Positions 42,710 to 50,814 of a DNA stretch of 64,000 bases are shown one piece after another. The position numbers and the translations under genes were made by a program. A model generated the notes under the pieces. The model did no database searches. It had not been told where the DNA came from and saw nothing but the letters and a program-made list of their open reading frames with translations. This DNA comes from JAHRAW01 sp965262585 (lineage in GTDB: Bacteria > Pseudomonadota > Gammaproteobacteria > Arenicellales > Poriferihabitantaceae). Numbering within the stretch: the first letter of the stretch is position 1; every line of letters begins with the position of its first letter. The DNA lies in NCBI GenBank assembly GCA_965262585.1, contig OZ253546.1, positions 558,001 through 622,000 on the forward strand. The letters run 5' to 3'.

Positions 42710-44767
42710 ATGACTAATCAACTAAGCACACAAACCAGCCCCTACCTGCTGCAACACGCCAACAATCCGGTGCATTGGCATGCGTGGGGGGAAGAAGCAC
42801 TGGCGCTGGCGGCGGCGCAGGATAAGCCGATTTTGCTGTCCATCGGTTATTCGGCTTGCCACTGGTGCCATGTAATGGAGCGCGAAAGTTTTGAGGACGA
42901 GGCCATCGCCGCGCAAATGAATGAAGGATTTGTGTGCATCAAGGTCGACCGGGAGGAACGCCCCGACCTCGACCGAATCTACCAAAGCGCCCATCAGATG
43001 CTGACCCGGCGGCCCGGTGGATGGCCGTTGACGCTGGCCTTGACGCCCGACGGCCACGCGCCGTTCTTCGCCGGCACCTATTTTCCGCCGCAACCGCGCA
43101 TGGGCATGCCGGGGTTCGGTGAAGTGTTGGAAAAAGTCGCGGCGCATTATCATCAACACCGCGACAAAATGGGTGACCACCATCACTCTTTTGAAGAAGC
43201 CATGGCGCGCCTCAACCCGCTGCCGCCGCGCATGGTCGAAGCATCGCCGCTACCGACGGCAACGCACATATTCAAAAAAGCGGTGCAAGAATTGTCTGGC
43301 CAATTCGACTGGACCTTCGGCGGCTTCGGCGATGCGCCAAAATTTCCCCACCCGATGCAACTCGAACTACTGCTCCGCCACGCCGCGCAAGATGCCAAAC
43401 ATCAGTCGGATGACACCGGCAAAGAAAGTCTGCGCTTTTTTAATCTGAGCCTACACAAGATGGCCGAAGGCGGGCTGTTCGACCAACTGGGCGGCGGTTT
43501 TTTCCGCTACTCCGTGGACCGGCAATGGCGCATCCCGCATTTTGAAAAAATGCTGTACGACAACGCGCAAATGCTGACCTTATACAGCGATGCGTGGCGG
43601 TATTTTGGCGAGCCGTTCCACCGCACCATCGTCGAACAAACCGCCGATTGGGTGATGCGCGAAATGCAACAGGCACACGGCGGATACGCATCGACGCTGG
43701 ACGCCGATTCCGAAGGCGTGGAAGGTAAATATTATGTGTGGAGCGAAACCGACTTGAGGGCGCTGCTGAGTGCCGAAGAATATGCCGCCATGGAAGATGG
43801 TTACGGCCTCGCCGGTGAACCCAATTTTGAAGGCCAATGGCATTTCAATGTTCACTCGCCGGGGGTGGCGGACGCGGCGGACGCGCATGACCAACGCACC
43901 TTGCAATGCGCCAAAGCGAAACTCCTGTTGGCACGCGAACAACGCATCCGCCCGGCACTGGACGACAAAATTTTAACAGCGTGGAACGGTTTGATGATCA
44001 AAGGCATGGCGCGTGCCGCCATCGCACTCGGACGCGATGACCTGGCCGAATCGGCGCGCACCGCACTGGACTTTATCCGCGCAACCATGTGGCGAGACGG
44101 CCGCCTGCTGGTAACCTGCCGCAACGGTCAAGCGCGCCTGAACGGCTATCTCGACGACTACGCTTTTGTGGCGGAAGGCATCGTCGAACTGCTGCAAGCC
44201 AAATGGCGAAGCGCAGATCTGGAATTTGCCGTAGAAATATGCGACGCCATGCTGACGCACTTCGAAGATAGCGAAGCAGGCGGATTTTTCTTCACCTCCC
44301 ACGACCACGAAAAACTTCTCCACCGTCCAAAGAGCGGCCCCGACGATGCCATCCCCTCCGGCAACGGCGCAGCGGTGCGCGTATTGTGCAAACTGGGACA
44401 TCTACTCGGCAACACCCGATATCTCGAAAGTGCCGAAAAATCCCTGCGACTATTCGCCGAAGCCCTCGACAAAACGCCATCGGTATACGGCTCCCTGAGC
44501 ATGGCACTGCAAGCCAGCGAAGCAACCCATCCAACCATCATCATCCGTGGCGATGCCAAAGAAATGAACGCATGGCAAGCACTATGCCGCCGCCATTACA
44601 ACCCAGAAAGCACAGTCATCGCCATCCCCACCACCGCCACCGCCCTACCCGACGCACTCGCCCAAAGAAAAGCACAAAGAAAAACCGTAGCCTATGTATG
44701 CCGAGGCTCCCAATGCTCGGCGGCGATTGATTCGATGGACGATCTTGAAAGGCATTTGGAGGAATAA
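42710..44767 (+). CDS. DUF255 thioredoxin-fold / six-hairpin glycosidase-like protein (YyaL/SSP411 type)
   Basis: 685 residues. N-terminal thioredoxin-like DUF255 domain: SPYLLQHANNPVHWHAWGEE, then GYSACHWCHVMERESFED with a CHWC redox-like motif, and VDREERPDLDRIY. The C-terminal two thirds is an (alpha/alpha)6 barrel as in N-acylglucosamine 2-epimerase relatives (GGGFFRYSVDRQWRIPHFEK, LDADSEGVEGKYYVW, ILTAWNGLMIKGMARA). Length and domain order match the family. The molecular role of these proteins is not established. It stands alone, divergent from lgt. Confidence 0.93.
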   Translation: MTNQLSTQTSPYLLQHANNPVHWHAWGEEALALAAAQDKPILLSIGYSACHWCHVMERESFEDEAIAAQMNEGFVCIKVDREERPDLDRIYQSAHQMLTRRPGGWPLTLALTPDGHAPFFAGTYFPPQPRMGMPGFGEVLEKVAAHYHQHRDKMGDHHHSFEEAMARLNPLPPRMVEASPLPTATHIFKKAVQELSGQFDWTFGGFGDAPKFPHPMQLELLLRHAAQDAKHQSDDTGKESLRFFNLSLHKMAEGGLFDQLGGGFFRYSVDRQWRIPHFEKMLYDNAQMLTLYSDAWRYFGEPFHRTIVEQTADWVMREMQQAHGGYASTLDADSEGVEGKYYVWSETDLRALLSAEEYAAMEDGYGLAGEPNFEGQWHFNVHSPGVADAADAHDQRTLQCAKAKLLLAREQRIRPALDDKILTAWNGLMIKGMARAAIALGRDDLAESARTALDFIRATMWRDGRLLVTCRNGQARLNGYLDDYAFVAEGIVELLQAKWRSADLEFAVEICDAMLTHFEDSEAGGFFFTSHDHEKLLHRPKSGPDDAIPSGNGAAVRVLCKLGHLLGNTRYLESAEKSLRLFAEALDKTPSVYGSLSMALQASEATHPTIIIRGDAKEMNAWQALCRRHYNPESTVIAIPTTATALPDALAQRKAQRKTVAYVCRGSQCSAAIDSMDDLERHLEE

Positions 44768-44786
44768 AATAGCGAGGAAAACATCC

Positions 44787-44996
44787 ATGAAAGAAAAAAA
44801 TCATCTGCCACCGATAAAAGACAATTCCGACATGCAAGGTGTCATGCCCGCGCTGCTGCGTGCGGTAAAACGCGCGCACAAAATCGCACACCTTACCGGC
44901 ACAAAAATTGTCATTATGCAGGATGGGAAAGTGGTGGAAGTGCCGCCGGACCCGGAACTGTATAACGATCCAGAAATAAAAGTACGGGTTGACTGA
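44787..44996 (+). CDS. Small hypothetical protein (69 aa)
   Basis: From ATG 44787, preceded by GAGGAAA at 7-base spacing. A Lys-rich start (MKEKNHLPPIKDNSD) is followed by a helix rich in Arg/Lys and His (LLRAVKRAHKIAHLTGTKIV) and a Pro/Asp/Glu-rich tail. It begins 19 bases after the DUF255 stop. Charge pattern and size would suit an antitoxin or small regulator, but no family was recognised and no toxin is adjacent. Confidence 0.6.
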   Translation: MKEKNHLPPIKDNSDMQGVMPALLRAVKRAHKIAHLTGTKIVIMQDGKVVEVPPDPELYNDPEIKVRVD

Positions 44997-45307
44997 TGAG
45001 GCGATCCAAGGCGCGCGGGTATGAGCGAAGCACGGTGTGCTACATTGATGCCATGCACTGCGCAATCTATCTATACTATGCCTGTTACACACTTCTTTTA
45101 TGAACACCGATGTCGCAGTTCCCGGACTTAACAGAGACTTCGCGCATAGCCGAAAATTACTCATCCCTGAATCGAATATTTTTGCTTTGTTCGAAAAAAG
45201 ACTCGCCTGTTTTCAGCAATCATCAGGTCACCTTACTCGATATAATCAAGAACGGATCAAAGCCGCAACCTGCTCTTGCCACGCCTGATGAACGGAGAGA
45301 TAGACAT
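44997..45307. other. Gap before the HNH cassette; nothing firmly coding
   Basis: Composition turns AT-rich from about 45050, marking the edge of the accessory block. A 36-codon frame overlaps the preceding stop (ATG at 44996), and the HNH frame is open back to 45110, but neither has a convincing ribosome-binding site. The promoter of the HNH cassette is expected here; no clear consensus was found. Confidence 0.5.
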
Positions 45308-45742
45308 ATGAGACGCCCTACAATATATAAGAATGTCCAAAAGCAACTTTGGGCTGAATCAATGGGGCATTGTATGAATCCAATTTGTCACAAGAAATTA
45401 ATAAGTGGTAGCACTAATATCGGTGAGATGGCGCACATAGAGACACATAAATCTGGCGGGTCGTCTGATTTCGATAACCTGATATTGTTGTGCAAGAATT
45501 GTCATAAAACCGAAGATGATTCTAGAGATCGTGAAGATACTGAACAAAAACTTCGAGAATGGAAACAGAATCGCCAGAAGAAAATTCGGAAATGCTACGA
45601 GATGGAGTTTGATTCAATTGATAAACTTAAAGAAGTCGTTTCCCCAATTCTCAGAGAAAACCAGCAATATTTGGTGCTTATGGCCCTGACACAGACGATC
45701 CACAAGCACATACTCTATGGCTCAAAAACGAGAAAACTTTGA
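45308..45742 (+). CDS. HNH endonuclease
   Basis: 144 residues from the ATG at 45308, which has GGAGA 9 bases upstream; the frame stays open to 45110 (210 aa) but that part looks unconserved. The HNH/zinc pattern is clear: QLWAESMGHCMNPICHKKL (C22, C27), GEMAHIETH (H43), FDNLILLCKNCHK (N57, C62, C65, H66). This is the HNH type found at the N-terminus of several immune effectors, including HNH-SAVED proteins of CBASS. The C-terminal half is helical and charged. It is the first of three tightly packed, AT-rich genes, followed by an unknown protein and a nucleotidyltransferase. Confidence 0.85.
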   Translation: MRRPTIYKNVQKQLWAESMGHCMNPICHKKLISGSTNIGEMAHIETHKSGGSSDFDNLILLCKNCHKTEDDSRDREDTEQKLREWKQNRQKKIRKCYEMEFDSIDKLKEVVSPILRENQQYLVLMALTQTIHKHILYGSKTRKL

Positions 45743-45771
45743 TTGTTAACAATGAAAAGGTTTCTCTTCTC

Positions 45772-46470
45772 ATGGCTAAAAACATGAATCTATTCCACAT
45801 TACAAATAAAAAAATTATTGAAGACTTTACTCAGCATGTAAAAGCATTCAAATCAACCAGGGAAGATGACCCGAAAATTAGAATTAAGTTGTTTCCGGAC
45901 GGTCTTCTTTCTATTTTTGGTATAAAGAAGGTTTGTGACGAGGTTGTTCACAATGTTTCAGCATTGCAAAACTGGGTAAATAGTCTAATTTGCAAAGATT
46001 CTTTTATCAGCCTAGCAATTATTCCGCAACCAGTTCTGACTTATTGGGAGAACGATGAAATACGTATGACATATTTGACTGATGCTCCACGGGTAAGGCA
46101 AATTTATTTTTCAAGAAGACTATATTATCCTATAAGCACTAATGTGGGAATTAAGGGCATGCAATTCTTTTTTAGATGGCTGACTGATAACAATGTGCGC
46201 CATGAAATATCAGACTACAAGGACTTAACGAAAATCACAATATTCAGCAAAGACGACAAAGAATATCAAGTGAGATTGTATTACGAGTATTGTTTGTCAG
46301 AAGCAGACTTACAATCTCATCCGATAAGAAATGGGTGGATTGCCGTAAATACTCACATCTGGAATGGCGCCCCTGTTAGCGAAGACGCATTCAACTATGC
46401 CCAGAAAGTAGGCATTATATTATTTAATCAAACTGAATTTTTCGAGTTTTGTCATAGAGAAATTATATGA
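45772..46470 (+). CDS. Unknown protein between HNH nuclease and nucleotidyltransferase
   Basis: 232 residues from the ATG at 45772 (AAAAGG 9 bases upstream). A TTG at 45739 would overlap the HNH stop by 4 bases and add 11 residues. No family recognised. The C-terminal stretch GWIAVNTHIWNGAPVSEDAF then YAQKVGIILFNQTEFFEF has the rhythm of the last strand-helix of Mrr-like PD-(D/E)XK proteins, but no D...ExK core is evident. The gene overlaps the next by 4 bases (ATGA), so all three are co-translated. The AT-rich codon use is unlike the flanking core genes. Confidence 0.7.
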   Translation: MAKNMNLFHITNKKIIEDFTQHVKAFKSTREDDPKIRIKLFPDGLLSIFGIKKVCDEVVHNVSALQNWVNSLICKDSFISLAIIPQPVLTYWENDEIRMTYLTDAPRVRQIYFSRRLYYPISTNVGIKGMQFFFRWLTDNNVRHEISDYKDLTKITIFSKDDKEYQVRLYYEYCLSEADLQSHPIRNGWIAVNTHIWNGAPVSEDAFNYAQKVGIILFNQTEFFEFCHREII

Positions 46471-46772
46471 ATCGAATTATTGATACATGCAAAAAAGAAA
46501 TAGAAGGAAGCACACTACTTTCCTTTTCCAAGAGTGATTCTATGTACATATTTGGTTCTTCTTTGTATTTGGATCGTCCCAACGACGTAGACATTCTTTT
46601 AGTTTATGCAGATAGGGGTAAAATAAGGCGTGTCCAAGATCTAAAAAATCAAATAGTCCGTGTTTTATCTCCTGTTCTTTATGGGATTGACTTTCATTTT
46701 GTCACACTGAGCCAAAGAGAGTTGAAGCAAACCAAATTTCTCACCAAAGTTAAATCTCAAAGAATTAAATGA
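46467..46772 (+). CDS. Minimal nucleotidyltransferase-fold protein
   Basis: 101 residues. The pol-beta-type NTase core is visible: MYIFGSS (G30-S31), then D40-V-D42 in RPNDVDILLVY and a third acidic residue D75 in YGIDFHFVTLS. This is the size of MNT toxins/antitoxins, smaller than CD-NTases. MNT proteins normally pair with HEPN toxins; here the partner genes are an HNH nuclease and an unknown protein instead. The 4-bp overlap with the upstream gene supports a shared function. Confidence 0.8.
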   Translation: MNRIIDTCKKEIEGSTLLSFSKSDSMYIFGSSLYLDRPNDVDILLVYADRGKIRRVQDLKNQIVRVLSPVLYGIDFHFVTLSQRELKQTKFLTKVKSQRIK

Positions 46773-47003
46773 TCTATTTCAGGCACATATCAAAGAGTAT
46801 CTGTAACAAACTGTTGACGCGCTTATCAAAACTTGCGACCTTCCCTTGTGAAAGAATTTTCACTTTTGCCAGCAAGACCATTTTCTCTCCACAGTCGCCA
46901 ATACCAGCATTGTCCTCTAGCGGGAACTTGCATTTTTTGTGTACGCATATAAAGTAGCCATTCATTAATTATGTTTCCAGTATATAACTTAAAGAATACC
47001 CAA
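46773..47003. other. Gap between the NTase gene and vapB
   Basis: 231 bases, AT-rich. Short open frames exist on both strands (about 60 codons each) but none was recognised and none has a good ribosome-binding site. Could hold the vapB promoter or a small RNA for the downstream RT; no structure was identified by eye. Confidence 0.4.
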
Positions 47004-47180
47004 ATGAGAACCACCATCAACATCGATGACGAATTGTTGGCTGAAGCACAGCAGTTAACCGGAATAACCCAAAAAACAGCCGTAATCCGGGAAGGACTGC
47101 GCGTGCTCATTCAGCGGGAAAGTGCTCGACGACTGGCCAAGTTAGGCGGAACAGAACCGCAGTTGAGGGAAATTGTCTGA
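47004..47180 (+). CDS. VapB-type antitoxin without toxin partner
   Basis: 58 residues from the ATG at 47004. MRTTINIDDELLAEAQQLTG with KTAVIREGLRVLIQRE is the ribbon-helix-helix VapB/DUF2191 pattern. VapC (PIN toxin) should overlap its stop; instead the reverse transcriptase begins 22 bases later. It is either an orphan remnant or a repressor recruited to control the RT gene. Confidence 0.85.
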   Translation: MRTTINIDDELLAEAQQLTGITQKTAVIREGLRVLIQRESARRLAKLGGTEPQLREIV

Positions 47181-47202
47181 CGAAGTTGGACAGGGAATAA
47201 AA

Positions 47203-49317
47203 ATGCAGTGGGAATCTCTAATATCGACGAAAAACCTCAAACTCGCTTGGCGACGTATCAATACTGGAAGTAATCTTGCACATAAACGTTTCTTCCGCGA
47301 GGCATATTTGACGTATGAAAGTGCTGTTGATGAACACCTGAAAGGTCTTCATAAAGAGTTGAAGGCTGGGGCGTGGAAACCCAAGCCTGCAACTAGGTTA
47401 TATCTTCCCAAACCATCTGGCTTGCAGCGACCACTATCATTGCTGGGCATTGAGGATCAAATCGTGCTACAAGCTATCGCTAACCAGTACGCCATAAAAC
47501 TGGGCACCAAAAGGCGGCGTGTTGAATTGAAGTCAGTATTCAGTAATAAATTGACAAAGCGGGGAGATTCTATATTTTTCATGGAGAACTGGAGAATAAC
47601 CTATGGATATTTTCAAGATAAATGTTCCGGGATATTCAAAAAAGGACTTGTGTGGTCAGTACATTTCGACCTGGCGGCATATTACGATACGATATCTCAT
47701 GACTTACTGTTGTCAATTGTTTCACCCAACAGCCGAGGATCAAGTACATTAATTAAGGTAAAAGAATGGTTTCGAATTTGGTCAACAAGTAATTCTAAAA
47801 CTACGATAGAGCATGGCATTCCTCAAGGACCAATAGCATCAGATTTTCTTGCCGAAGCCTTCTTATTGCCCATCGATCTTAAATTGCAGAGGATGGCTCA
47901 AAAAGGAAAGTTTCAGTACATTCGCTATGTTGATGACATACGCATATTCGGTCGTAGCGAGAATGCAGTACGCAAGGCTGCAATTCATCTTGAGCACGAA
48001 TGCCGACATTGCGGACTGATACCGCACAATACAAAATTTTCCATACGGAAAATCACTTCGGCGAGTGAAGCGATGGGATCGTTACCCAGTATTCCACCGA
48101 TGGATGGCCGAGATACAACAGAACAACTAATGGATGCAGAAGAAGCTCTCAAGATTCTTAAAGGTTCGCTTGCGGGAAGACCACAGAAAATTAAGGATAA
48201 ATCTAGGTTTCGATATGTAATGTACCGCGCCCCTAAAAACACCGAAATCTTGAACATTGTGCTTAGGCTACTTCCAAGACACCCAGAGCATATTGATGCA
48301 TTTATTTCCTACTTTGGAAATTATAATAGAAGGCCACGCATCGCTAGAGAGGTTCTCAAGTATTTAAAGAATGGCGTTCCTTATTCCTATGTTCGTGGTG
48401 AACTTTGGCATGTAGTTGCACGTCTTGCCGGAAAAAATGAAATGTACCTTGGACTTCCTACGGCGCGTGAGGACTCCAGGAACAGGAAAAACTGTATGGC
48501 GCTGTCTTGGGGGGTGATGAGCTTTCTAATCCAATGTGAAAAAGCAGGCTTATCTCGTCTCGGACCCAGATTGAAAGCAGAGCATCCAATGAGTCGAGCC
48601 TTGTTAGCTCCCATCTTCCCCGACCGTGAATTCTCACCTGGAGGACAGATAACCACTCTACTGAAAGGAAACCTTATGGAACAACTGGCCGGGGCACGTG
48701 CATTGCAAAAAAGAAAACTCCCCATTAATGCTCTTGGATTGAAACAAACAGGTCTACAAGGTTCTTGCTTGCAAACACTTAAATCCCTTGGGGTCGTGAG
48801 GCGACATCATCGGATAACTTCACGAGACTGGATCGACGAAAAATTGAACTCACTATATGAATGTAAAGTTACTTCAATTTGGTGGGAACTGCTTGAATCG
48901 GATTATGAACATGCTAATCAAATTATGATAGAGGCTGAAGCACTCTACCATATGTCACCTTCTTCATGGCTCCCATTACAAGATAGTTTTTTTGATGTAG
49001 TCACTCGTAAATTTTTTGAATTTCTCGTGATGAAAAATATAGAGAAAGAACTAAAAATAATTAACAAGAATGGAGAACTAATTAAGTATGGTGTACGCAT
49101 TGGTGAACAGGACAGATTTGCGGTTATTTACCCGGAAATTGCGAATTCTCTTCGTATTATTCACAAGCGAAGAAATGAAATTCCCGCTTCACATCCATAT
49201 GGTGCTAAAGGTGGCGCGCCAAATAAGTGGTTGAAGAAGAAAGAGCAGAAAAAACTAGTCCGTGAAATAAAGAATCCTGTTGACGCTATTGCTGCAATTG
49301 TTAAGCAAAATCAGTAG
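47203..49317 (+). CDS. Large reverse transcriptase (defence-type), possible C-terminal HEPN-like domain
   Basis: 704 residues from the ATG at 47203 (CAGGGA upstream). A TTG at 47173 overlaps vapB and adds 10 residues. RT motifs: KPKPATRLYLPKPSGLQRPL (finger/template), motif A HFDLAAYYDTISHDL (D156), motif B GIPQGPIASDFLAEA, motif C YVDD (242-245). No group II maturase X domain or HNH follows. The last 400 residues are mostly helical and end near IHKRRNEIPASHPYG, where R657-x6-H664 fits the HEPN ribonuclease motif; AbiA-type RTs have such a tail. It probably belongs to the AbiA/UG (DRT) defence RTs. Strongly AT-rich. Confidence 0.88.
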   Translation: MQWESLISTKNLKLAWRRINTGSNLAHKRFFREAYLTYESAVDEHLKGLHKELKAGAWKPKPATRLYLPKPSGLQRPLSLLGIEDQIVLQAIANQYAIKLGTKRRRVELKSVFSNKLTKRGDSIFFMENWRITYGYFQDKCSGIFKKGLVWSVHFDLAAYYDTISHDLLLSIVSPNSRGSSTLIKVKEWFRIWSTSNSKTTIEHGIPQGPIASDFLAEAFLLPIDLKLQRMAQKGKFQYIRYVDDIRIFGRSENAVRKAAIHLEHECRHCGLIPHNTKFSIRKITSASEAMGSLPSIPPMDGRDTTEQLMDAEEALKILKGSLAGRPQKIKDKSRFRYVMYRAPKNTEILNIVLRLLPRHPEHIDAFISYFGNYNRRPRIAREVLKYLKNGVPYSYVRGELWHVVARLAGKNEMYLGLPTAREDSRNRKNCMALSWGVMSFLIQCEKAGLSRLGPRLKAEHPMSRALLAPIFPDREFSPGGQITTLLKGNLMEQLAGARALQKRKLPINALGLKQTGLQGSCLQTLKSLGVVRRHHRITSRDWIDEKLNSLYECKVTSIWWELLESDYEHANQIMIEAEALYHMSPSSWLPLQDSFFDVVTRKFFEFLVMKNIEKELKIINKNGELIKYGVRIGEQDRFAVIYPEIANSLRIIHKRRNEIPASHPYGAKGGAPNKWLKKKEQKKLVREIKNPVDAIAAIVKQNQ

Positions 49318-49331
49318 GGTTGGGGTTAGTT

Positions 49332-49424
49332 TTGAACACTCACACCAAAGACACCCTCATCCGGCAACCCACCGCCGATTATCTGGAACAACAACTCGGT
49401 TGGAAATCCGTATCTCATAAGTGA
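49332..49424 (+). pseudogene. Remnant of type I restriction HsdR N-terminus
   Basis: Thirty codons reading LNTHTKDTLIRQPTADYLEQ then QLGWKSVSHK before a stop. The ADYLEQQLGWxSV segment is the opening of HsdR/DUF450-type restriction subunits. The rest of the gene is absent, so this is a scrap of a lost R-M system. Confidence 0.55.
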
Positions 49425-49488
49425 ATCACAGCCACGGCGGAGGGCATTACGCTGAATGCTGACGCTACCATTGGTGATTTCTATTTTT

Positions 49489-49519
49489 GACAATTCTAAA
49501 TTTGTATTTTAGAATTGTC
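49489..49519. promoter_or_regulatory. Perfect 12-bp inverted repeat abutting the AAA-DUF4143 start codon
   Basis: GACAATTCTAAA and TTTAGAATTGTC are separated by 7 bases; the second arm ends 2 bases before the ATG at 49522. The position suits an operator or a leader hairpin sequestering initiation, and no Shine-Dalgarno is present. It is AT-rich, and its arm-to-arm distance (19 bp) is about two helix turns. Confidence 0.7.
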
Positions 49520-49521
49520 AT

Positions 49522-50682
49522 ATGAAATATATCCCCAGAAAACTACGGAAAGAACTTCTGAAAGCGGCTCGGAGTTTTGCTGCTGTGCTGCTCACGGGGC
49601 CGCGTCAGAGCGGCAAAACTACTTTACTCAAGCGCTGCTTTCCGGGTGCGGACTATATTCTGCTCGAGGATCCTGATGTAATCGCCCGCGTGACGGCTGA
49701 TCCGAGGGGATTTCTCGATGCCGTTAAGCGTCCCGTAATTTTGGACGAGATACAGAACACGCCGCAACTGCCGTCCTACATCCGCACGCTGATTGATGAT
49801 CAACCGGGCAAGAAGGGCCAGTGGCTGTTGAGCGGTTCGCAAGAGGCGCCGCTGATGCAGGGCGTGTCGGAATCTATGGCGGGGCGAACGGCGATTATGC
49901 AACTGTATCCGCTGTCGCTCGAAGAGTCCGAAAAAGTGAGCGTGCTACGCGGCGGCTTTCCTGATGTTTTGGCAAAACCGGCGGTGGCCGACATCTGGTT
50001 TCGCTCTTATGTGCAAACTTACTTGGAACGCGACGTTCGCTCGATGGCGGCCATAAAGAATCTGAGCACCTTTCGCCGTTTTATTGCATTGCTGGCGTCT
50101 CGCCATGGCGGCCTGTTGAATAAGACCGACCTAGCCGCACCCATTGGCGTCAGCGTGCCGACAATCACGGCCTGGCTGGGCATACTTGAAGCGACCGGAC
50201 AACTGTTGCTGATACCGCCGTTTTATGAAAACTTCGGCAAACGTCTGGTGAAATCCCCGAAAATTTATTTCGCTGATTCCGGGCTGGCTTGCCACTTGCT
50301 GGGCATTCAGTCCAAAGCCGAGTTATCGCGCTCACCGTTTGCGGGCATTTTATTCGAAGGGTTTGTGGCATCAGAAATAGTTAAGCACCAAATCAATTCC
50401 GGCAAAAGAAAAGAGTTGTACTATTTTCGTGACCGTCAGGGCATGGAAGTCGATTTTCTGGTCCCGCTCAAGGCCGGCGAAATTGCCCTGATTGAAGTCA
50501 AATCCACAAAAACCCCGTTACCGGCCATGGCCAACGTCTTGCGGAAACTTGAACGAAACATAAAGTCATTCGAGTGCAAGCGATTGGTAGTCCACGACGG
50601 CAAACCCGGCTTGAGCACTGCCACTCTCGGGCCGGGAACGCGGGCGGTGACGCCGGGGGAATTGCTGAAAATCTTGCGTTAG
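49522..50682 (+). CDS. AAA_14 / DUF4143 ATPase
   Basis: 386 residues. Walker A GPRQSGKT (26-33), Walker B ILDEIQNTP, sensor region WLLSGSQEAPLMQGVSES and GRTAIMQLYPLSLEE. The DUF4143 half shows WFRSYVQTYLERDVRSM, FRRFIALLASRHGGLLNKTD (a winged-helix), and a PD-(D/E)XK-like end YYFRDRQGMEVDFLVPLKAG with IEVKSTK. Length and order are typical. These ATPases are common, often in accessory DNA; their function is not known. It has no co-directional partner and lies behind the inverted repeat. Confidence 0.9.
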   Translation: MKYIPRKLRKELLKAARSFAAVLLTGPRQSGKTTLLKRCFPGADYILLEDPDVIARVTADPRGFLDAVKRPVILDEIQNTPQLPSYIRTLIDDQPGKKGQWLLSGSQEAPLMQGVSESMAGRTAIMQLYPLSLEESEKVSVLRGGFPDVLAKPAVADIWFRSYVQTYLERDVRSMAAIKNLSTFRRFIALLASRHGGLLNKTDLAAPIGVSVPTITAWLGILEATGQLLLIPPFYENFGKRLVKSPKIYFADSGLACHLLGIQSKAELSRSPFAGILFEGFVASEIVKHQINSGKRKELYYFRDRQGMEVDFLVPLKAGEIALIEVKSTKTPLPAMANVLRKLERNIKSFECKRLVVHDGKPGLSTATLGPGTRAVTPGELLKILR

Positions 50683-50814
50683 CATTCACTGTCAAGCGAC
50701 CTTTGCCTAATCCATAATACGCTTCGGAGTTGAATTCATCAGCCATACGGGGCTTGCGGAGTGGCGGTGTTCCAAGTATCTTGTGGCGATGAAATATCAG
50801 TGCAGGAAAACTTT

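Noticed and set aside
45110..45307. Upstream extension of the HNH gene (66 codons)
   Set aside because: Open frame but no Shine-Dalgarno at its first ATG and no domain; the ATG at 45308 has GGAGA at proper spacing and begins at the HNH domain.
46769..46965. Two opposed 62-63 codon frames between the NTase gene and vapB
   Set aside because: No recognisable family, no ribosome-binding site, fully overlapping each other.
47203..49317. Group II intron or retron interpretation of the RT
   Set aside because: No maturase/X or HNH domain, no recognisable domain V or intron ends; motif C is YVDD and no msr/msd structure was found. A defence-type RT fits better.
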